Assembly (NCBI GenBank): GCA_026707285.1 | Contig: JAPOXD010000058.1 | Coordinates: 1-45,499, forward strand | Direction: 5' to 3' | DNA length: 45,499 bases | Origin: Chloroflexota bacterium | Lineage (GTDB): Bacteria; Chloroflexota; UBA11872 | In this document: one piece after another, positions 16,754 through 26,021 of the stretch | Layout: each line of letters begins with the position of its first letter | How positions within the stretch are numbered: position 1 is the first letter of the stretch | Made by a program: the position numbers and the translations under genes | Notes under the pieces: generated by a model | Told to the model about the DNA's origin: nothing | Databases searched by the model: none | What the model saw: only the letters and a program-made list of their open reading frames with translations

Positions 16754-18485
16754 CGAGCCGGTGCGACTTACGGCTCGCGCCCGCTGGGCATTGGAGCGGG
16801 CCTCGGACGCCTTCGAAGGGCTCCTAGGGCACGACGGCTACGCCCGCTGCCCCGAGCACGGCGTTGACCACACCGGCAAGACCGCGCGCGCCATCGTGAT
16901 CAACTGCGCCCTGGCCTCCGAGGACGCGGACGATCGCTACCTCGACCGCGCGGTGCGCGTGGCCCGCGCGATCACCGGCCGGCTCGGTCAGGATGACGCG
17001 GCGGGCGGAGCCTGGGTGTTCTTTCCCACCCGGCCCCACGACATCTCGACGCTCCTCGTCGATTGCGGCGAATGCGTGGACGCGCTGGCGACGCTGCTCG
17101 ATGTGGCCGGCGACCGGCTGCCCGACATCGACCGCGCCCGCATCGAGGAGGCCGTCCGCCTTTGCGCCGAGACGTATCTCGCGCCGACGGCGCCCGGCGC
17201 GCCGGTCATCAGCGAGCGGCTCTGCGGAGCGCTGGGCCTGGCGAGCGCCGCGGCGGTGCTCGACGAGCACGGCTGGACCGGCACCGTGCGGGAGACGGTG
17301 GCCGACGCCCTTGGCGAGATGCGGCCCGACGGGTCATTTCCCGCCGCCGGCGGCACCGCGGTCACCGACCACGGCCGGATCCTCGCCTTCGCGCGCCGCG
17401 CCCTGACACACATTGGCGACCGGGAGTCCCACGCCGAGACGCTGCAACGGGGCGTGGACTTTCTGATCGACATCTTGCGGCCCGACGGCGTGAAACCGCT
17501 GGCGCTCGACGGCCAGCGCTGGTGCTGGGACGCGGATGCCGAGGCCGGCTCCGCGCCCTACGACGCCTACGCCCTGGCGACGGACGGGCGTCCGGCGGCG
17601 CTCCGGCTGGCGGGAATCGTCGCGGCGCGCTCGGCCCAGGCCGTGGGCCCCGACGGGCTGGTCGATGCCTGCCCAACCGGCGCGACGTCCATTTCCCGCG
17701 TCGCGCATACGGCCGACCTCGCCTGGCTCGCGCGCTCCCACGCAGCCGCGGAGCTTGACGATCTGCCGACGAATCCCCCGCCGCCTAAGCCAGCACCGCC
17801 GATCCACCGTGCCGACGCCGGGGTGTTGCGCCTCCAGACCCGCCGCGCCTGCGCCATCCTGCGCGTCCGCAAGGAGCCGGCAAGCGGCCTTGTTGGAGCT
17901 CGGATCGGCGGTGGCGGCCTGGTCTATGTCGGCGACGCCGAGCGCGGCTGGGCCAATGTCCTGGCGCACGTCTGCGAACCCTGGATGCCCGAGGGCGCAT
18001 GGTTCCTATCATCCGCAGCCGAGGCGGCGCCGGGCCCGCTCGACGCCGACGCGTGGTTCCGCCTGCGCCTCGCGCGGATGCACTGGCGCGGCGGCCGCCG
18101 CCGATATGCCCTGCGGATGCTCTATCGCTTCCTTGGGCCGCCCGCGTGGGCGGCGGACGGCCAATTCGCCTCGATCCACGCGCTCAACGGCAATGTCAGC
18201 CTCGACGACGACGGCGTACGGATTGCTTCGTGCCTGGCGCGCGCGGACGGCGAGCCGCACCCGGCCTTGCACACCAAGCGCGTCTATCGCTGGAACGGCG
18301 ACCGCTTGCTGGTCGCCGACGCCGTGAGCATCGCGCAGCCAATCACGGGACTTGCCTATCGCTACCCCAAGGCCACCGAATGGTTCGAGGTCGATGCCCC
18401 GACCAGCTGGCGCGTGAAGGACAACCAGGTGCGATTTGGACCGCTTGGCGCCGGCGTCGCGGCGTCGATCCGCTACGAGATCTGA
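16743..18485 (+). CDS. Predicted alpha/alpha-toroid plus beta-sandwich protein, polysaccharide-lyase-like
   Basis: From ATG 16743 the protein has 580 residues. The first 360 or so consist of amphipathic helices with repeats of the kind seen in alpha/alpha toroids, for example ARAIVINCALASEDADDRYLD and LVDCGECVDALATLLDVAG. A proline-rich linker near 367-380 leads to a beta-strand-rich C-terminal part of about 200 residues ending FGPLGAGVAASIRYEI. This order matches heparinase II/III-like and other toroid lyases or uronyl epimerases, but no family catalytic motif could be assigned. There is no signal peptide, so it should be cytoplasmic, unusual for a degradative lyase. It may edit or proofread the lipid-linked glycan. 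The start overlaps the previous gene by 11 bases; a GTG at 16746 is an alternative. Confidence 0.6.
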   Translation: MVSSEPVRLTARARWALERASDAFEGLLGHDGYARCPEHGVDHTGKTARAIVINCALASEDADDRYLDRAVRVARAITGRLGQDDAAGGAWVFFPTRPHDISTLLVDCGECVDALATLLDVAGDRLPDIDRARIEEAVRLCAETYLAPTAPGAPVISERLCGALGLASAAAVLDEHGWTGTVRETVADALGEMRPDGSFPAAGGTAVTDHGRILAFARRALTHIGDRESHAETLQRGVDFLIDILRPDGVKPLALDGQRWCWDADAEAGSAPYDAYALATDGRPAALRLAGIVAARSAQAVGPDGLVDACPTGATSISRVAHTADLAWLARSHAAAELDDLPTNPPPPKPAPPIHRADAGVLRLQTRRACAILRVRKEPASGLVGARIGGGGLVYVGDAERGWANVLAHVCEPWMPEGAWFLSSAAEAAPGPLDADAWFRLRLARMHWRGGRRRYALRMLYRFLGPPAWAADGQFASIHALNGNVSLDDDGVRIASCLARADGEPHPALHTKRVYRWNGDRLLVADAVSIAQPITGLAYRYPKATEWFEVDAPTSWRVKDNQVRFGPLGAGVAASIRYEI

Positions 18486-18496
18486 GGCCGATCACC

Positions 18497-19693
18497 GTGC
18501 GTCTGATCTTCCTCGCCAATGCGCGCATTCCCAGCGAAAAGGCCCATCCCCTGCAGATCATGCACATGGCCGAGGCGTTTGCGGCGCAGGGGCTGGAGGC
18601 GCTGCTGCTTCATGCCCGCCGGGACAACACCGACACCATGCTGCGCGTCGACAACCCCTTTGCCTACTTCGGCGTCGCGCCCGCCTTCGCGCTCATCGGC
18701 CTGCCCTGCATCGATCTGATCAAGCGCGTCACGGTCGATTGGCCCGTGTTCTACCGCGGACCCATCCCGCAACTGGCGCACCTGCTGCAGCTGGTGACGT
18801 TCACGCTCAGCGCGCTGGTGCTCGTGCGGCGACTTCGCGGCGACGTGATCTACAGCCGCGACTTGTTTCCGCTGACGCTGACGACGCTGCGCCGGCGCGC
18901 GGGCGACCGCAGTTGCTTCGAGTGCCACACGCTGCCGCGGTCGGCGGCGTCGCAGTGGTTGCACCTGTGGGCCGTGCGCCGGGTGGACCGCATCGTCGTC
19001 ATAACGTCGGCGCTGCGCCGGTGGTATCTGGAACGCGGCCTGCCGCCCGAGCGCGTACTCGTGGCGCATGACGCCGCCCCCGCCGCCACCTTCGACCTCG
19101 AGCCGCGGACCGTGGCGCGCCAGGCGCTCGATCTCGCCCTGGACGCGCCGCTCGTCTGCTACGTGGGCCATCTCTACCCCTGGAAGGGCGTCGACACGCT
19201 CGTCGCGGCCGCGGCGAAGCTGCCCGACACCGTGCAGTTCGCCATCGTGGGAGGGATACCGCCCGACCTCGACCGGGTTCGCCAACTTGCGGGCGGCAGG
19301 CGCAACGTGCGGACCACGGGCCATCGCCCGCCGGCCGAGGCGCGGCGCTACCTGGCCGCGGCCGACGTGGCAGTGATCCCCTTCAGCGGCGCGACGATCA
19401 TCGCGCGCGAGCACACCTCGCCGCTGAAGATGTTCGAGTACATGGCGGCCGGCGTCCCCATCGTGGCCAGCGATCTGCCGTCCCTGCGCGAGGTGCTGCG
19501 CCATGAGCACAACGCGCTGCTGGTGCCTCCCGACGATAATGCGGCGCTCGCCGCCGCCATCGAGCGCCTGTTGAGCGACCATGAGCTCGCCGCACGCCTG
19601 GCGCGCACGGCCCGGAATGAGGTAGCGGACTGCACGTGGAATCGACGCGCGGCCAGGATCGTGGAATTCCTCGACCTGCCGCAGCCGGCCTGA
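18497..19693 (+). CDS. GT4 family glycosyltransferase, TSPLK subgroup
   Basis: The GTG start gives 398 residues opening RLIFLANARIPSEKAHPLQI, typical of capsule-type GT4 enzymes. The C-terminal domain includes VCYVGHLYPWKGVDTLVAAA and EHTSPLKMFEYMAAGVPIVASDL, the TSPLKxFEYMA variant that often replaces the usual EX7E start. Residues in the middle contain SCFECHTLPRSA. The length and motifs are standard. It begins 11 bases after the toroid gene and its end overlaps the start assigned to the following YfhO-like gene. Substrates are unknown. Confidence 0.9.
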   Translation: MRLIFLANARIPSEKAHPLQIMHMAEAFAAQGLEALLLHARRDNTDTMLRVDNPFAYFGVAPAFALIGLPCIDLIKRVTVDWPVFYRGPIPQLAHLLQLVTFTLSALVLVRRLRGDVIYSRDLFPLTLTTLRRRAGDRSCFECHTLPRSAASQWLHLWAVRRVDRIVVITSALRRWYLERGLPPERVLVAHDAAPAATFDLEPRTVARQALDLALDAPLVCYVGHLYPWKGVDTLVAAAAKLPDTVQFAIVGGIPPDLDRVRQLAGGRRNVRTTGHRPPAEARRYLAAADVAVIPFSGATIIAREHTSPLKMFEYMAAGVPIVASDLPSLREVLRHEHNALLVPPDDNAALAAAIERLLSDHELAARLARTARNEVADCTWNRRAARIVEFLDLPQPA

Positions 19694-22248
19694 GGCGCAC
19701 CGCCGCTCGGCTGGGGCGAGCGGCCGAGCGCCTGGAGCACGCCGGCGCCAACTGGCACCGGCTGCTGGTGGCCGTCGGCCTGCTCGCGCCACTGCTGATC
19801 CTGTACCGCGGCGTGCTGTTTGCGGGCGAGGCCTGGCTCGATTTCGACCTGCTCTTGACCTTTCAGCCGCGATACCGGCTGCTGGCGGAGGGTCTCGCGG
19901 AGGGCCGGATTCCGTTGTGGATGGACGGCGTGCTCGGCGGATTCCCGGTGGCGTTTTCCGAATTTGGCTGGTTCTATCCCCTGACCTGGGGCCTGCTGCG
20001 CGTGTTCGAACCGCTGCGGGCCTATTTCATCGAGACGTCCCTCGGCCTGATCCTGGCGGCGGCCTCGGCCTATGCCCTCGGTCGCGTGTGGGGCCTGTCA
20101 CGGCGCGGGGCATTTCTCGCCGCCTTCCTCTACGCCTACAGCCCGTTTGTGTTCGCGACGGCCCGCCTCCTCAACTGGGCCGACATCTTTTTCGTCCTGC
20201 CCGCCGGTCTGCTGGCCATCGAACGCATGGCGCAGGGGCGCCGGGCGTGGGCGGTCGGGCTTGCGGTTATCACCGGCATCGCGGGCCTGGGGGGATCGCC
20301 GCAGATTGCCCTGCTCTTCGTCTCGGTTTGGCTGGTGTATAGCTTGTTTCGCCTCACCTGGACGTGGCGCGAGGCCGGGCGGGCCCCCGCGCTCGAGCTC
20401 GGCGCCTGGCTGCTCGCGTCAGTCGTGCTGGGCCTGGTCCTGGGGGCCGTGCGATTTCTGCCGACCATTGAGACCACCGCGCTCTCCGGCCGCGCGGGGG
20501 GCCTGGAGTACACCGCCGCGGCCGCCGGCTCGATCCCGCCCTGGAGCCTGGTGCTCGGCTACCTCTACCCGTCGTTCGAGATTCCGCGCGTGCTTGACGA
20601 GACTCTCAACGCCGAAGAGCTGCTCTATCTCGGGATTCTCACGCCCGTGCTCACCCTGCTGGCGCTGGTGGCCGCGCGGCGGCACCGCGTCGTGCAATTT
20701 CTTGCCGTGCTCGTCGTCGTCGCCTGGGTGCTGGCCATGGGCGCGTACAGCCTTGGGTTCCCGCTGTTGCACAAGCTGCCGTTGTTCAGCTTCTTCCGCG
20801 ATCCCTCGCGGTTCGGGATTCCGGCGACATTTGGCCTGGCCTTCCTTGCGGCCTTCGGCTTTGAGTTGCTGCCCCGGCCCGATCTAGCCACTGCGCGGGC
20901 GGTTGGCTGGCTGGTCCGCGCCTGGACCTGGCTGGCCGGCCTCATCGCCGGGGGCACCCTGGCCGCCACGATCACGCTCACCGGCTTTGCATTCCTGATC
21001 GTGCCCTATGGCTACGACTACATCGACCGGGTGATCGTCGGGTCCGAAGGCCGCTTTCTGACCGCTGAGCGCTACTACCGCACCTTCGACCAGCTCTACG
21101 CGCGGCTGGAATCGGCCTTTAGCCTTGCGGGGCCCACGCCGCGCCTGGTGCTGGTGACCGCGGTTCTCGGCGCGTTGCTGATCTGGGCCTATCGGCGCGG
21201 CGCGCTGCGGGGCGTGCACGCGCAAATGGGCGTCGGCGCCGTGCTCGCGTTCGATCTGCTGCTGGCGCCGGGTCACGTCATTCCCACGGTGCCGGCCGAG
21301 TGGTACGACCGCCCCTCGCCGCTGCTGGCCGTGGCCGCCGACGACCGCGACGGCCGGTTCATTTCCTACCGTCCCCTGGCCCAGAAGTTTGAGCTGTCGA
21401 CGGCGACCGGCGATCGCTTGTCACGCGACCAGCGCGACCTGCTCGAGTGGGTGTTTATGACCGCCACGCGCGCCCCCAACCTGGCGCTGGACGGCGGGCC
21501 GCGGACGATTGACGGCTACGAGAACCTGATGCCGCGGAACACGGCGGAGTTTCTGGCGTTTGTCGGCAGTGAACGCGCCATCGTGCCCGGCTTCGCCAGC
21601 GACGCCTCACTCGACGCCGCCGCCCGCCTCGACATCCTGGAGTCACGTCTGGGCGCCCTGGCCGCGACAAACGTCCGGTACATCACGTCGGGGGTGCCGC
21701 TGCCGATCGAGGGACTGCATGAGGTGCATGCGGGCACGATCCCACTTCCCGAATGGGCCGGCGTGGAGCAGCCGTTGTACGTCTATGAGATTGACAACTG
21801 GCGCCCCGAGGCCTGGATCGCGCGGCGCTGGTCGGTGGTCGACGACGCCGAGTCTCTGCTCGAACAGCTCGCGGAGCGCCCCGACCACGCATTCGTGCCG
21901 CACGAGCCCGGCATCGAGCCCGGTCAAGGCGCCAGCCGGTCCGATGTCATCGGCCCCATCGCCCGCAGCCCGGAGCGCATCGACGTCAGCGTCGACCTGG
22001 CCGCGCCGGGCCTGCTGGTGCTCAACGACGCGCCGTATCCCGGCTGGACCGCCGAGGTGAACGGCCGGCCGGCGGAGATTCTGACGGTCAACCTGGTGGC
22101 GCGCGGTCTCGCGCTCCCGGCGGGCGCGCACGAGATCCACATGCGGTTCGAGCCGCCTGGGTTCGCGGCGGGCGTGATCGCCTCGCTGGTCGCCACGGGC
22201 CTGCTGGCACCGATGCTGGCGTTGAGCGTTTGGAGGCAGCGGGGGTGA
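19636..22248 (+). CDS. YfhO-like large membrane protein
   Basis: This protein of up to 870 residues has about a dozen hydrophobic segments in its first 550 residues and a soluble C-terminal part of about 300. The pattern FDLLLTFQPRYRLLAEGLAEGRIPLWMDG near the first membrane segment and the tail DAPYPGWTAEVNGRPAEI match the YfhO family. Some YfhO members take part in glycosylating cell-surface polymers using lipid-linked sugars outside the membrane. The start is uncertain: GTG 19636 overlaps the previous gene by 58 bases, and a CTG at 19690 in a CTGA overlap would also fit. Its stop overlaps the next GTG by 4 bases. It could act as an outside glycosyltransferase in this pathway. Confidence 0.82.
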   Translation: MESTRGQDRGIPRPAAAGLRRTAARLGRAAERLEHAGANWHRLLVAVGLLAPLLILYRGVLFAGEAWLDFDLLLTFQPRYRLLAEGLAEGRIPLWMDGVLGGFPVAFSEFGWFYPLTWGLLRVFEPLRAYFIETSLGLILAAASAYALGRVWGLSRRGAFLAAFLYAYSPFVFATARLLNWADIFFVLPAGLLAIERMAQGRRAWAVGLAVITGIAGLGGSPQIALLFVSVWLVYSLFRLTWTWREAGRAPALELGAWLLASVVLGLVLGAVRFLPTIETTALSGRAGGLEYTAAAAGSIPPWSLVLGYLYPSFEIPRVLDETLNAEELLYLGILTPVLTLLALVAARRHRVVQFLAVLVVVAWVLAMGAYSLGFPLLHKLPLFSFFRDPSRFGIPATFGLAFLAAFGFELLPRPDLATARAVGWLVRAWTWLAGLIAGGTLAATITLTGFAFLIVPYGYDYIDRVIVGSEGRFLTAERYYRTFDQLYARLESAFSLAGPTPRLVLVTAVLGALLIWAYRRGALRGVHAQMGVGAVLAFDLLLAPGHVIPTVPAEWYDRPSPLLAVAADDRDGRFISYRPLAQKFELSTATGDRLSRDQRDLLEWVFMTATRAPNLALDGGPRTIDGYENLMPRNTAEFLAFVGSERAIVPGFASDASLDAAARLDILESRLGALAATNVRYITSGVPLPIEGLHEVHAGTIPLPEWAGVEQPLYVYEIDNWRPEAWIARRWSVVDDAESLLEQLAERPDHAFVPHEPGIEPGQGASRSDVIGPIARSPERIDVSVDLAAPGLLVLNDAPYPGWTAEVNGRPAEILTVNLVARGLALPAGAHEIHMRFEPPGFAAGVIASLVATGLLAPMLALSVWRQRG

Positions 22249-23375
22249 AGCTGGCCATCGTGGCCGACGAGCTGGACCCGACCAATGGCTGGGGGCGCTA
22301 CGCCGGCGAGCTGGCGCGCGGGCTGATTGCGGCGGGCGTTGACGTGCGCTTGGTCACGCCCGGCGGCACGATGCCCGCCGACCTGCGCGCCCATCCCGAC
22401 CACGCGCCGATCCCGTCGTTTCGCGACGGCACGCCCCACTTCGCCCGCTTGCTGGCGCGGACTATCCGGCCCCTGTGGCGCGCGCTGCGCGGTGTGGACG
22501 CCGTCCACTGCATGGTCGAGCCCTATGCCCCGGCCGTGGCCCTCGCCGCCGGCCTCCGCCCGCTGTTCGTGTCGCTCGTCGGCACCTATTCGGTGCCGTC
22601 CAGCCGTGACTGGCTGGAGTCGCGCCTGCTGCGCCTGGCCATGCGCCGCGCGCGGCGACTGATCGCCATCAGCCGCTATACCGAGCAGCGGGTGCGGCGG
22701 GACACGGGGTTCACGCACTCGTCCGTGGCGCCGCTGGCCGTGCGGGCGAGTGAATTCGCGGTTCCCGACCCGCCGCCGGCGCGCGAGGCCGGGCTGGTGG
22801 TCGCGGTCGGCGAGCCAAAGCCGCGCAAGGGGTTCGACGTGGCGCTGGAGGCCTTCGCCGCGGTGCGCGCGCGCCTGCCGCAGTCGCGCTTCGTCATCGT
22901 GGGGCCGTACGCCCCCAGTTCGTCGTTCGTTGCCCGGCTCCGCGAACGCATCCACGGCTTGGGCCTGGACGACGACGTGATCCTCACCGGAGCCGTGAGC
23001 CACGACGAGCTGGTGCGCTGGTATGCCCGCGCCTCGGTGGTCGTCATGCCCTACCGCTCGGTTGGACGAGACTTCGAGGGGTTCGGCCTGGTACTGCTCG
23101 AGGCCGGGGCCTGCGGTGCGCCCGTGATCAGCTCGCTGGACTCCCCGGCGGAAGAGATCGTGGCGCACGCCGAGACCGGGCTGCTGGTCGCGCCCGGCGA
23201 TGTGACGGCGCTGGAGACGGCAATGCTCCAGGTGTTGACCTCCGCGGACGAGTGCCGGCGCCTCGGGGCGGGCGGCAAAGCTCGCGCGGCAACCATGACC
23301 TGGGAGCGATCGACGGCCCAACTCATCGACATCTACGAGCAGACGCTCAGCCGGCCCATTCGGCGAGGGTCATGA
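22245..23375 (+). CDS. GT4 family glycosyltransferase
   Basis: The GTG in a GTGA overlap gives 376 residues starting MKLAIVADELDPTNGWGRYA. The GT-B C-domain has VAVGEPKPRKGFDVALEAF, a FVIVGPY strand and a complete EX7E motif in FEGFGLVLLEAGACGAPVIS. The opening DELDPTNGWGRYAGEL resembles mannosyltransferase-like GT4 members whose first loop is NGWGRY, but donor specificity is not certain. It ends one base before the flippase gene, consistent with a single transcript. Confidence 0.91.
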   Translation: MKLAIVADELDPTNGWGRYAGELARGLIAAGVDVRLVTPGGTMPADLRAHPDHAPIPSFRDGTPHFARLLARTIRPLWRALRGVDAVHCMVEPYAPAVALAAGLRPLFVSLVGTYSVPSSRDWLESRLLRLAMRRARRLIAISRYTEQRVRRDTGFTHSSVAPLAVRASEFAVPDPPPAREAGLVVAVGEPKPRKGFDVALEAFAAVRARLPQSRFVIVGPYAPSSSFVARLRERIHGLGLDDDVILTGAVSHDELVRWYARASVVVMPYRSVGRDFEGFGLVLLEAGACGAPVISSLDSPAEEIVAHAETGLLVAPGDVTALETAMLQVLTSADECRRLGAGGKARAATMTWERSTAQLIDIYEQTLSRPIRRGS

Positions 23376-23376
23376 C

Positions 23377-24864
23377 ATGACGGCTGAAGCTTCCGAACGC
23401 GAGTCGCCCTCGACCCTGGGCGAGCGAGCCGTGCGCGGGGTGGTTGCGCTGGGCGTGCGCGAGGGCGGCATGAAGCTCGTCTCGTTCACGGGCGACATTG
23501 CGCTGTATCGCCTGCTCACGACGGCCGATTTCGGCGTCGTCGTGCCGATCGCCTTCCTCGCCGGCATTATCAAGCAGTTCACGGATGTCGGGCTGCATCC
23601 GAGCGTGATCCAGCGCAAGGAAGATCCGGCCCGGTCCGATTTGCGCGCGGTGTTCACCCTGCATCTCGGGCTGGTGACGCTTGCCGCGGCTATCGTCGTA
23701 TTTGCCGGCCCGCCGATGCTCACGGAATGGATCGGCGTGGACGCCGATCCGTGGATGATCCGCATCTTCGGCATCTCCATCTGGCTCTCGGCGTTTCGGC
23801 TGGTGCCGGCGGCGCTGCTGGAGCGTCACCTGCGCTTTGGTCGCCTGGCGGCCGCGGACATCGCCGGCACGGTGTGGTACTTCGGCGCCGGCATCGGCTT
23901 CGCCATCGGCGCGTTCGAGGCCTGGAGCCTGATCATCGCCCACGTCGGGGCGAGCATCGTCTCGACGCTGGCGGTGGTCGTCGCGCAGCCGTGGGCGCCA
24001 ATTCCATCCTGGCGACCCGCGGGACTGCGGCACTACCTGCGATTCGGCGCCCAGTTTCAGGGCGCCCGCCTGGCCCTGATGGCCAAGGACTCGCTGATTC
24101 CGCTCCTATCGCCGCGCACGGTCGGTGCTGACGGCACGGGCCTCTTGAGCTGGGCGGACAAGATCGCGTCGCAGCCGCTCACGCTGACGCAGCTGGTGTC
24201 CAGGGTCACGCTGCCCACGTTTGCCCGCATGCAAGACGACATCGAGCGTGTGCGGCGCGGCGCGGAGCTTACGCTCAAGTGGAACGCCATCGTGACGCTG
24301 CCGGCATTCGCGGCGGTGATCGCCTTCGCGCCGGAGATCGCGATCTACATCTACAGCGAGCAGTGGCTGCCGGCGATCCCGGCGCTCTATGCGCTGGCCG
24401 CCAGCGCCGTCCTGGTGCCGATCAACGGCTTGCTCACGCCAATCCTCGCCGCTCTGGGCCGGACGCGGGTAATTCTCGTGATCGCCATCGTCTGGGCGGT
24501 GGCGGCTTGGGCGCTTGCCATTGGCCTCAGCGCGGCCGAGCTCGGCCTGCTCGCCATCCCAATCGCCCTGGCGGCCACCCAATTTGCGGCGGCGCTGGTG
24601 CTGCTGCCGCTGGCGCGGGACGTCTTCGACTTCCGCCTGCTGCGGCACCTCGTGCGACCGCTGGCCGCGGCTGTGCTGGCGGGCGCCTTCGGTCGCCTGG
24701 TCATGCTGCCGCTGCTGACCGACTGGGTGCTGCTGATCCAAGGCGGCATCGTGGTCGTGCTGCTCTATGCAGGTCTCATCTACGTGATGGATCGCGAGAC
24801 CATCCGGCACGAGGTCGGCCTGCTCTTCCGACGCCGTGAGCCCGACGCAGGCGACGGCCCCTGA
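23377..24864 (+). CDS. Oligosaccharide flippase, Wzx/MATE-like
   Basis: The 495-residue protein has around 12-14 hydrophobic segments and the family opening RGVVALGVREGGMKLVSFTGDIALYRLLTTADFGVVVPI, shown here only as a region near residues 19-60. A ERHLRFGRLAAADI stretch and the LVSRVTLPTFARMQDD region resemble WzxC-type lipopolysaccharide flippases of the MVF/MATE group, which turn lipid-linked oligosaccharides to the outer membrane face. It shares the train with an ABC exporter, so two export modes exist side by side. No Wzy-type polymerase or Wzz-type chain-length regulator was recognised in the window. Its last base is the first base of the next ATG. Confidence 0.9.
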   Translation: MTAEASERESPSTLGERAVRGVVALGVREGGMKLVSFTGDIALYRLLTTADFGVVVPIAFLAGIIKQFTDVGLHPSVIQRKEDPARSDLRAVFTLHLGLVTLAAAIVVFAGPPMLTEWIGVDADPWMIRIFGISIWLSAFRLVPAALLERHLRFGRLAAADIAGTVWYFGAGIGFAIGAFEAWSLIIAHVGASIVSTLAVVVAQPWAPIPSWRPAGLRHYLRFGAQFQGARLALMAKDSLIPLLSPRTVGADGTGLLSWADKIASQPLTLTQLVSRVTLPTFARMQDDIERVRRGAELTLKWNAIVTLPAFAAVIAFAPEIAIYIYSEQWLPAIPALYALAASAVLVPINGLLTPILAALGRTRVILVIAIVWAVAAWALAIGLSAAELGLLAIPIALAATQFAAALVLLPLARDVFDFRLLRHLVRPLAAAVLAGAFGRLVMLPLLTDWVLLIQGGIVVVLLYAGLIYVMDRETIRHEVGLLFRRREPDAGDGP

Positions 24865-26021
24865 TGCGCGCCGCCGTCAACCTCCGCAACGCCAATCTCA
24901 TGGTCACCGACGGGCACGGCGAGAGCATGCGCAGCCTCGCGCGCGCCCTCGTGGCAACCGCGGACCCTCACCGTCTCGATCTGCTGATGGATGCGCCGTC
25001 ACGCTATCCCGGATTCGAGGGAGCGAACGCCAGGGTTTGCGTGCTGCGGCCCTTCGGGTTCGGCAACCGGCTCTTGACCCAAGCCTTCGGCGGCGACCCC
25101 TGGTACCGTGCCCGAGTGCCGCTGGCCCGAGCCTGGCGCGCCGCCGACGTGTACTTCCAGAGCGCCCACGAACCTCCGCCCTTTGTCAGCGGTCCGCCCC
25201 ATGTCGCGATGGTTCACGACGTGGCGTTCATGCGGCCCGGGGCCGAGGCCTTCTTCGACGCGCCGACGCGCGACTACCTCGATATTTGGACGGCAAGCAG
25301 CATTCATCGGGCCGACCGCGTCCTGGCGGTTTCCGAATGGGTGCGGGACGAGGTCGTGCGGATCTACGGCTTTCCGGCCGAACGAGTGGACGTGGCGCCC
25401 CATGGCGTCGACGGCGATCGCTTTCGGGCAGATGCGGACCCGCAATCCGTCACCCAGACTTTGAAGCGTCTCGGCATACAGGCGCCGTACGTGTTGTTCC
25501 TCGGCACGCTGCAGCCGCGCAAGAACCTCGGCACGCTGGCCCGGGCCTATGTTGAGGCGCGGCGACGCGGGCTCGCCCACACGCTCGTGCTGGCAGGGGT
25601 CCCCGGCTGGCGCTACACGGATGTGGCCGCGGACCTCGAACGCGTGGGCGGCGAGGGAATCCAGATCACGGGCGCCGTCGATGCCGCCGACCTGCCGGCG
25701 TTGCTGGCCGGGGCCTCGGCCTTTGTCAGCGTCGCCATCGATGAGGGCTTCGGCATGCCGGTGCTGGAGGCCATGGCCTCGGGCGTGCCGGTGGTCGCGA
25801 CGAACCGGGGCGGGCTGGCCAACGCCGCCGGCGATGCGGGGGTGGTCGTCGACCCACACGATCCCGACGCCATCGCCGAGGCGCTGCTGCAGGTCACGAG
25901 TGACGACCCGCTGCGCGAGGATCTTCGGTCGCGGGGCCTGGCGCGGGCGGCGGAGTTCACCTGGACGCGCACCGCGCGGCGGGCGTGGAAATCGCTGGAG
26001 CAAGCATGCGCGTCCTCCTGA
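24864..26021 (+). CDS. GT4 family glycosyltransferase (mannosyltransferase-like)
   Basis: The 385-residue protein has the GT-B arrangement and motifs of mannosyltransferase-like GT4 enzymes: VAMVHDVAFMRPG, VLAVSEWVRDEVVRIYGFP, VLFLGTLQPRKNLGTLARAY and the EX7E region DEGFGMPVLEAMASGVPVVA. The phrase on the GTLQPRKN strand is characteristic of this subgroup. The ATG overlaps the flippase stop by one base. Its last 16 bases overlap the next gene. Mannose as donor is likely from family resemblance but not proven. Confidence 0.91.
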   Translation: MRAAVNLRNANLMVTDGHGESMRSLARALVATADPHRLDLLMDAPSRYPGFEGANARVCVLRPFGFGNRLLTQAFGGDPWYRARVPLARAWRAADVYFQSAHEPPPFVSGPPHVAMVHDVAFMRPGAEAFFDAPTRDYLDIWTASSIHRADRVLAVSEWVRDEVVRIYGFPAERVDVAPHGVDGDRFRADADPQSVTQTLKRLGIQAPYVLFLGTLQPRKNLGTLARAYVEARRRGLAHTLVLAGVPGWRYTDVAADLERVGGEGIQITGAVDAADLPALLAGASAFVSVAIDEGFGMPVLEAMASGVPVVATNRGGLANAAGDAGVVVDPHDPDAIAEALLQVTSDDPLREDLRSRGLARAAEFTWTRTARRAWKSLEQACASS

